From positions 145,117 through 209,116 of the forward strand of contig JAJPHR010000110.1 in NCBI GenBank assembly GCA_021325145.1: a stretch of 64,000 nt of DNA, written 5' to 3'. This DNA is from Verrucomicrobiota bacterium. GTDB lineage: Bacteria > Verrucomicrobiota > Verrucomicrobiia > Limisphaerales > Pedosphaeraceae. The translations under genes and the position numbers were made by a program. Shown one piece after another: positions 59,053 to 64,000 of this stretch; positions within the stretch are counted from its first letter, which is position 1, and each line of letters begins with the position of its first letter. The notes beneath the pieces are model-generated. The model was not told where the DNA came from and made no database searches. It was given only the letters and a program-made list of their open reading frames with translations.

Positions 59053-60168
59053 GTGTTTCGAGTCATTTTCCATCTGGATATGGATGCTTTTTACGCATCC
59101 GTCGAGCAGCGGGATAATCCGGCGCTCAAGGGGAAGCCGCTCATTGTGGGCGCGCCACCCACGCAGCGGGGCGTCGTGGCGGCGGCGAGTTATGAGGCGC
59201 GAAAGTTTGGGGTGCGGTCCGCAATGCCGAGTTCGGTGGCGAAACGGCTTTGCCCGGACGGAGTTTTTATCTGGCCGCGCATGGAGCGGTACCGCGAGGA
59301 GTCGGGGGAGATTATGCGAATCGTGGCGGGAACCGGGGGCATGGTGGAGCAGGTCTCGATTGATGAAGCTTATCTCGATGTGTCCGCTGCCTGCCAGGAT
59401 GCGGATGCAGACGCCAGTCTCGCGCGTGGCCTGCCCCTGGCGTCGGCGTTGAAGGAAAGAATCCAGGCGGAGCGGCGGCTTACGACGAGCATTGGCATCG
59501 CTGCCAACAAGTTGCTGGCCAAGCTGGCGAGCGATTATAAAAAGCCGGACGGGCTCATGCTCATTCCCGAGCGGGACAAGGCAAATTTTCTGCGACCACT
59601 TTCGATTCGGTCCATCCATGGAGTCGGCAAGGTCACGGAGCAAATCCTAAATCGCGCGGGCATCGAGAGCATTGGAGATTTGCAGGATTATCCGGGCGAC
59701 CTGCGGGCGCTAGTGGGGTCGTTTGGGCCGGCGCTGAAGCGGTTTGCCTTCGGGGAGGACGACCGGCCGTTGGACGTGGGTGAGGAAAGCAAGAGCATCA
59801 GCAGCGAAACCACGTTTGCGCATGACACAGATGATCGCAAGGTCCTGCGCGCGAGCTTGCGGGAGCAGGCGGAGGAGATTTCCGCCAAGCTCAAGCGCAA
59901 ACGAATTGGCGCGCTAACCGTCCAGGTGAAAATTCGCTACGGGGATTTTACCACGCTGACGCGCCAATTCAGCGTGGAGGAGCCGGTCACGGAAGCGGGC
60001 GATATTTACCGGCTCGCCTGTCACTTGCTGGCTCGCGAACGGCTCGTTTCGCGGCCTTTGCGGCTGTTGGGGGTTGGGGTGAGCGGGTTGGGGGAAACGG
60101 TGCACCAGCAGTTGGTGTTGGGTTTTGATTCGCAGGCTGGGAGAGGCTTGCACGATCGCATTGTTTGA
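59053..60168 (+). CDS. dinB: DNA polymerase IV (Y-family)
   Basis: A 371-residue translesion polymerase. It has the catalytic motif FHLDMDAFYASVEQRDNPAL near the N-terminus, RGVVAAASYEARKFGVRSAM for the palm, and the metal-binding SIDEAYLDVS. Then come TTSIGIAANKLLAKLASDYK for the fingers region, PDGLMLIPE, and the C-terminal little-finger domain (RKVLRASLREQAEEISAKLK). The usual beta-clamp-binding motif is not obvious at the end. A GTG at 59053 gives a sensible N-terminus (VFRVIFHLDMDAFY); the frame is open further upstream to 58957 without family sequence. Confidence 0.93.
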   Translation: MFRVIFHLDMDAFYASVEQRDNPALKGKPLIVGAPPTQRGVVAAASYEARKFGVRSAMPSSVAKRLCPDGVFIWPRMERYREESGEIMRIVAGTGGMVEQVSIDEAYLDVSAACQDADADASLARGLPLASALKERIQAERRLTTSIGIAANKLLAKLASDYKKPDGLMLIPERDKANFLRPLSIRSIHGVGKVTEQILNRAGIESIGDLQDYPGDLRALVGSFGPALKRFAFGEDDRPLDVGEESKSISSETTFAHDTDDRKVLRASLREQAEEISAKLKRKRIGALTVQVKIRYGDFTTLTRQFSVEEPVTEAGDIYRLACHLLARERLVSRPLRLLGVGVSGLGETVHQQLVLGFDSQAGRGLHDRIV

Positions 60169-60199
60169 CGCGGGTGTACGAGTCTTGATGTCACCGGCT

Positions 60200-60568
60200 T
60201 CAACCCTGCTCGTCGCGGTGCACGGTCGTGGGCGAGAAGGCGGGCAGGCAGATGGCGATGTAATCGGCGCCGTCGCGGTGCGGGGTGCTGTATTGAACCC
60301 ACTCGCCGGCGCGGGTGATCACGGCTTGGCCGGCGAGGACGTCGATGATGCCGGATTTGGAGGCGACGCGCAGGGTTCCGGCTAAAACCAGGGTGTATTC
60401 GTCAAAGTCCGGCGTCTGGCCGGGTTCGACCCAGCCGCCCGGGCTGTGCATGTGGGCCACACTCAGCTTTTCGTCACCTGAATTCACGCGGCCGATGAAT
60501 TCGTCGATGAGCTTGGGTTTGTTCCCGGCGGCCTGGATGCGAGTTGGCGAAAGAATGTGTTTGGGCAT
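60200..60568 (-). CDS. Cupin-domain protein
   Basis: A 122-residue single cupin. The sequence includes VAHMHSPGGWVEPGQTPDFD then EYTLVLAGTLRV, in which a His and Glu-rich first cupin motif can be read, and VITRAGEWVQYSTPHRDGAD with a His for the second motif. Function is unknown; small cupins are often isomerases, dioxygenases or binding proteins. The ATG at 60568 (MPKHILSP) is preferred to the longer frame back to 60646, whose start is rich in Arg and repeats. Confidence 0.75.
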   Translation of the reverse strand: MPKHILSPTRIQAAGNKPKLIDEFIGRVNSGDEKLSVAHMHSPGGWVEPGQTPDFDEYTLVLAGTLRVASKSGIIDVLAGQAVITRAGEWVQYSTPHRDGADYIAICLPAFSPTTVHRDEQG

Positions 60569-60962
60569 GGCTCCAGCATGCCGCCGGGAGCGGTTTCGGG
60601 CAAAGAAAAATCGAGGCGATAGAGGCAAGAGGAGTCCAAAGCCCAAGGTTCAAAATCGGGGAATGGAACGCGGGTATTGGCTTTATAGTTCTAAACAAAA
60701 CTGTTGACGATTTCAAGACCATGGGCGAGGATGCGGGATGCAAAATGCCGCAGCTAATGCGCAGTGGTCGAAGAGCAATCCCGGTCGCGGGGCTTTGACG
60801 GGTGGCCCTTTGGGCATTTGGATGGATTGCGCTCGATTTGTGATGAAAACAGGCGGCAAGTTTTCGCTTATTTCCGCGTATTTCCACTTACGGGGGAAAT
60901 TCAGGGCAGTGGACGCGTCGCGTTGCCAGAACAGGTAACAAGGTAAAACAAGGCAAGACAAA
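60569..60962. other. Intergenic region before the M1 peptidase
   Basis: About 390 bases with no convincing gene. The last part (60931-60962) is the start of an ACAAGG/ACAAAGTGAA tandem repeat that runs into the peptidase start codon. Confidence 0.4.
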
Positions 60963-60982
60963 GTGAAACAAAGTGAAACAAA
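60931..60982. repeat. Degenerate ACAAGG/ACAAAGTGAA tandem repeat spanning a start codon
   Basis: Units include ACAGGTA, ACAAGGTAAA, ACAAGGCAAG, ACAAAGTGAA and ACAAAGTGAA. The GTG start at 60963 and the first six codons of the peptidase (KQSETN) are made of these units. The copies are short and imperfect. Confidence 0.55.
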
Positions 60983-63638
60983 CCTGTTATGCCAGTGGCT
61001 CCGAGCGCTTGCCTTTTTGTTTCTGCTGGCCGCCGCCCTCAACGCGGCGGCGGAAGGGCCTTTTTCCCTGGAATCCACGCCCGGCAAGCTGCCGAAGACG
61101 GTTGTGCCGCGGCATTACGAGATTCGGATCCGGCCCGACCTCGACAAGTTCGTTACCCAGGGATCGGTGATGGTCGATCTGGAGGTGCTTAAGCCGACCC
61201 GGGAGATCATTCTCAACGCGCTGGAGTTGGAAGTCACCAGGGCAACGCTTATTTCCGACCGGGAGATTCCGCTCAATCCGGTGATAAATGCAACGAACCA
61301 AACCCTGGAATTGAATCTGCCCATGGAATTGGCTCCCGGCAGTTATCGGCTGGCGCTGGAGTTCAACGGGCAGATCGGCGAGCAGGAGCAAGGTCTGTTT
61401 TATGTCCGGTACGTCGCGCCTTCGGGAGGGAAGGTGATGCTGGGCACGCAGATGGAGCCGACGGATGCGCGACGGATGTTCCCGTGTTGGGATGAGCCGG
61501 TGTTTCGCGCGACGTTCGATTTGACGGTGGTGGTGCCGGAGAAGCATCGGGCGATTTCCAACATGCCGGTCGAACGCGAGAATCATCTGAGCGGCGGCGT
61601 GAAAGAGGTCAAATTCGCCCGCACGCCCGCCATGGCCAGTTACCTCGTGGCGTTCGTCTCGGGGGAACTTGAGGAATTGAAGGGCGAGTCCGAAGGCGTG
61701 CAAATCCGCATCATCACCACCGAGGGAAAGCGAAACCAGGGCCGTTATGCGCTGGAAGCGACCAAAAAGTTGCTCGCGTATTATAACGACTATTTCGGCA
61801 TCAAATACCCGCTGCCGAAGCTCGATCAAATCGCGATTCCAGGCAGTTTCGATGGCGCGATGGAGAATTGGGGCGCCATTACCTACAACGAGAGCTTCCT
61901 GTTGTTCGATTCCAAGGCGAGTTCGCAGGAAACGAAGCAAGGCATCTTCGTGACGGTGGCGCACGAGATGGCGCATCAATGGTTTGGCGACCTGGTGACG
62001 ATGGCATGGTGGGACAATCTTTGGCTAAACGAAGGTTTTGCCACCTGGATGGAAAACAAGGCCACCGACCATTTCAATCCGGACTGGCAGATGTGGCTCG
62101 CGGCTGCCGCTGAGAAGACGGCGGTCATGAGCGGCGACGCCCGCAGCACCACGCATCCCATTCAGACTCCGATTCGCAGCGAGAGCCAGGCCAATGATGC
62201 GTTCGACAGCATCACTTATCAGAAGGGCGGGGCGTTTCTGCGGATGCTCGAAAGCTATCTGGGCGAAAAGCAGTTTCGTCATGGCATTCACGAGTATCTG
62301 GCCCGGCATCTTTATGCCAATACGACCACGGCGGATCTATGGGCGGCTTTGGAAGACGTCTCGGGCAAACCGATTCGGACCATCTCCGCCGGTTGGACCG
62401 AGCAACCGGGCTTGCCCGTGGTCAACGTGAAGGCGGAGTGCATCAACGGACGCGAGGTCGTCTCGCTTGCCCAGGAACGATTCACGGTGCAGAACCCGTC
62501 CGCCGCGCCGCTGCAATGGGAAATCCCGGTCACGCTCATGGACGCTGCGCATTCGGACAGGGTGAACGTGACGTTGCTGGAGAGCAAATCCGGCTCCGTG
62601 GCGCTCGGCGATTGCACGAGCGCGGTGAAGGCTAACGCCGGAGACGCGGGCTACTATCGCGTGGCGTACGATCCGGCAGCTTTTCAGCGATTGCAGGCGG
62701 TTTTCAACCAATTGCCCGACGCTGATCGCCTCAATTTATTGAATGACACTTGGGCCATGGTCGAAGCGGAGCGCGCGCGGGCAACCACTTACCTCGATTT
62801 GTTGGATTCGATTCACGGCGAAAAATCTCCGGCTGTCTGGCAGCAAATCCTGGCCACGCTGGGCGTCATCGACGAACTGGAACAGCACCAGCCCCGGCGC
62901 GAACAGTTTCGGGAATACGGGCGCGCGCTCCTGCGGCCGCAATTGCAACGACTGGGCTGGTCCGGCAAATCCCGCGCGCGCAGCGCTGATGCGCTGTTGC
63001 GCAACCGGGTCATGACCAGCCTGGGGGATTTCGGCGATGAACAGGTGATTGCGCAGGCGCGCGAATTGTTTAAAAAGTTTCTGGCAAATCCCGGGAGCCT
63101 TGAGGCCGACTTGCGTCCGCCGGTGCTGAAGGTCGTGGGTCGGTACAGCGACCGGCAGACCTACGAGCAACTGCATGCGCTTGCCCGCAAAGCGAGGGGG
63201 ACTGAGGAGCGGGAACTTTATTATCAGGCGATGAGCCGGGCCCTGGAGCCGAAGTTGGCGGAAATGACGCTGGCGCTTTCGCTGACGGATGAAACCGTGC
63301 CGCAGGAAGCCACGCGCCTGGTGATCGATGTGGCCGATTCGAGCGAACAACCGGAGCTGGCGTGGCAATTCGCGCGCGAGCACATGAACGAATTGCTGCC
63401 GCGCGTGGATGCCTTCGAGCGCAACCATTACGTGCCGTCCATTCTGAGTTCCTTTTGCGACGCCGCGCGAGCGGATGAGTTGGAAACATTCATGAAAACG
63501 AACGCCCCGGCGGACGCACAGGAGAAAGTCAAGGAAACCGCCGAAAGCATCCGCCTCAAGGCCGCGCTTAAACAGCGCGAGCTGCCGGGCATCGACCGCT
63601 GGATCGCCGCGCATCGGGCTGTGAAATCAAAATCGTAG
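60963..63638 (+). CDS. M1-family aminopeptidase
   Basis: An 891-residue zinc metallopeptidase. A signal peptide (LRALAFLFLLAAALNAAAEG) predicts export. The substrate-binding GAMENWG motif is near residue 300, and the zinc site is VAHEMAHQWFGDLVTMAWWD then NLWLNEGFATWME (HExxH plus downstream Glu) near residues 333-360. The C-terminal ERAP1_C-like domain, including the helical SYLGEKQFRHGIHEYLARHL region, completes the M1 architecture. The enzyme removes N-terminal residues from peptides. The start is a GTG lying in a tandem repeat, so it is less certain than the body. Confidence 0.9.
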   Translation: MKQSETNLLCQWLRALAFLFLLAAALNAAAEGPFSLESTPGKLPKTVVPRHYEIRIRPDLDKFVTQGSVMVDLEVLKPTREIILNALELEVTRATLISDREIPLNPVINATNQTLELNLPMELAPGSYRLALEFNGQIGEQEQGLFYVRYVAPSGGKVMLGTQMEPTDARRMFPCWDEPVFRATFDLTVVVPEKHRAISNMPVERENHLSGGVKEVKFARTPAMASYLVAFVSGELEELKGESEGVQIRIITTEGKRNQGRYALEATKKLLAYYNDYFGIKYPLPKLDQIAIPGSFDGAMENWGAITYNESFLLFDSKASSQETKQGIFVTVAHEMAHQWFGDLVTMAWWDNLWLNEGFATWMENKATDHFNPDWQMWLAAAAEKTAVMSGDARSTTHPIQTPIRSESQANDAFDSITYQKGGAFLRMLESYLGEKQFRHGIHEYLARHLYANTTTADLWAALEDVSGKPIRTISAGWTEQPGLPVVNVKAECINGREVVSLAQERFTVQNPSAAPLQWEIPVTLMDAAHSDRVNVTLLESKSGSVALGDCTSAVKANAGDAGYYRVAYDPAAFQRLQAVFNQLPDADRLNLLNDTWAMVEAERARATTYLDLLDSIHGEKSPAVWQQILATLGVIDELEQHQPRREQFREYGRALLRPQLQRLGWSGKSRARSADALLRNRVMTSLGDFGDEQVIAQARELFKKFLANPGSLEADLRPPVLKVVGRYSDRQTYEQLHALARKARGTEERELYYQAMSRALEPKLAEMTLALSLTDETVPQEATRLVIDVADSSEQPELAWQFAREHMNELLPRVDAFERNHYVPSILSSFCDAARADELETFMKTNAPADAQEKVKETAESIRLKAALKQRELPGIDRWIAAHRAVKSKS

Positions 63639-63846
63639 CCACGGAGGCACGGAGATGGAGCTGTGGGTGCAGTGCCAAGCGGCTTGCCGCTATATGTGCG
63701 ACAAATGTCAGAAATGACGCCCGCCCTCCCCATGAACCTGGAACGAAGGGCGGCCCTTCACCCCGCGAGGCTTGCGCCGAATGTCATAGGGATTACCGAC
63801 ATGACAATGCCACGGCCAGGGATTAGTTTGAAGGCGATACCAATTT

Positions 63847-64000
63847 ATGACAATCAAGCAGAAATCTCGCAACTTCGCCCCTCTTGTCCGGTCCGGTTTC
63901 ACCCTCATTGAATTGCTGGTCGTCATCGCCATCATCGCCATCCTCGCCGCCATGTTGTTGCCGGCGCTCTCCAAGGCCAAGGCCAAGGCCCAGGCGATCA
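63847..64000 (+). CDS. Prepilin-type N-terminal cleavage/methylation protein (3' truncated)
   Basis: The first 51 residues are in the window. A short basic leader (MTIKQKSRNFAPLVRSG) precedes the prepilin motif GFTLIELLVVIAIIAILAAM, followed by LLPALSKAKAKAQAI. Cleavage by prepilin peptidase is expected after the Gly, with methylation of the new N-terminal Phe, placing the protein in a type II secretion or type IV pilus-like apparatus. The LLPALSKAKAKAQ text is typical of Verrucomicrobia/Planctomycetes pseudopilin-like proteins. The stop codon lies beyond the window. Confidence 0.9.
   Translation, partial: MTIKQKSRNFAPLVRSGFTLIELLVVIAIIAILAAMLLPALSKAKAKAQAI

Noticed and set aside
1..64000. 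CRISPR array or complete transposon
   Set aside because: No regularly spaced identical repeats and no transposase or integrase reading frame were seen; the repeats present are short palindromic or tandem types.

Overview
The window reads as chromosomal DNA of a Verrucomicrobia-type bacterium, most like the Pedosphaera/Limisphaerales side of the phylum. Three things suggest this: a DUF1549/DUF1553 plus DUF1501 gene pair, a prepilin-type protein with the Verrucomicrobia/Planctomycetes-style FTLIELLVVIAIIAILAA start, and long multi-domain TPR, propeller-kinase and transglutaminase proteins. A lipid A gene (lpxB) and a MacAB-type exporter indicate a Gram-negative envelope. Taxonomy is inferred from gene families only; no rRNA is present.

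Region 1-13 kb is mostly housekeeping: the tail of a sigma-70 factor, apt, a PAP2-phosphatase/glycosyltransferase fusion, an OGG1-type glycosylase overlapping comB, a TMTC-like membrane TPR protein, an SMP-30 lactonase, thrH, the gpsA-plsY phospholipid pair, and a Gfo/Idh oxidoreductase followed by lpxB. Region 13-38 kb is mixed. It holds a propeller histidine kinase with its NarL-type regulator, an AhpD-like protein, a giant DUF3857/transglutaminase protein, a serine hydrolase, the DUF1549/DUF1501 pair, a DUF1287 pseudogene, two stand-alone receiver proteins, RNase D, an RlmI-like methyltransferase, MacB/MacA, a PgsA-like enzyme, two peroxiredoxins and an aminotransferase.

Region 39-56.5 kb is the most unusual part. 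It is a same-strand biosynthetic cluster with the order C-PCP; GNAT; C(degenerate)-A-PCP; FkbH-PCP; degenerate KS - degenerate AT - C - A-relic - PCP; C-A-PCP-TE. The ketosynthase has lost its Cys and both His motifs, the acyltransferase has Gly in place of its Ser, and only a short remnant of an adenylation domain survives in the same protein. Hand-read specificity codes suggest Gly and Val for the two intact A domains, and FkbH suggests a glyceryl unit made from 1,3-bisphosphoglycerate. A 26-codon ORF whose ribosome binding site sits in a hairpin loop lies inside the cluster.

Region 56.5-64 kb has an SDR, a DUF1275 membrane protein, tRNA-Thr(TGT), DinB, a cupin, an M1 aminopeptidase and the start of a prepilin-like gene.

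Several dispersed repeat families punctuate the spaces between genes: about 75-bp GGCAGGGCGCGTCACTCC elements, AAGCTCC-rich inverted repeats, and TTGGACC heptamers. Some run into or lie within coding sequence.
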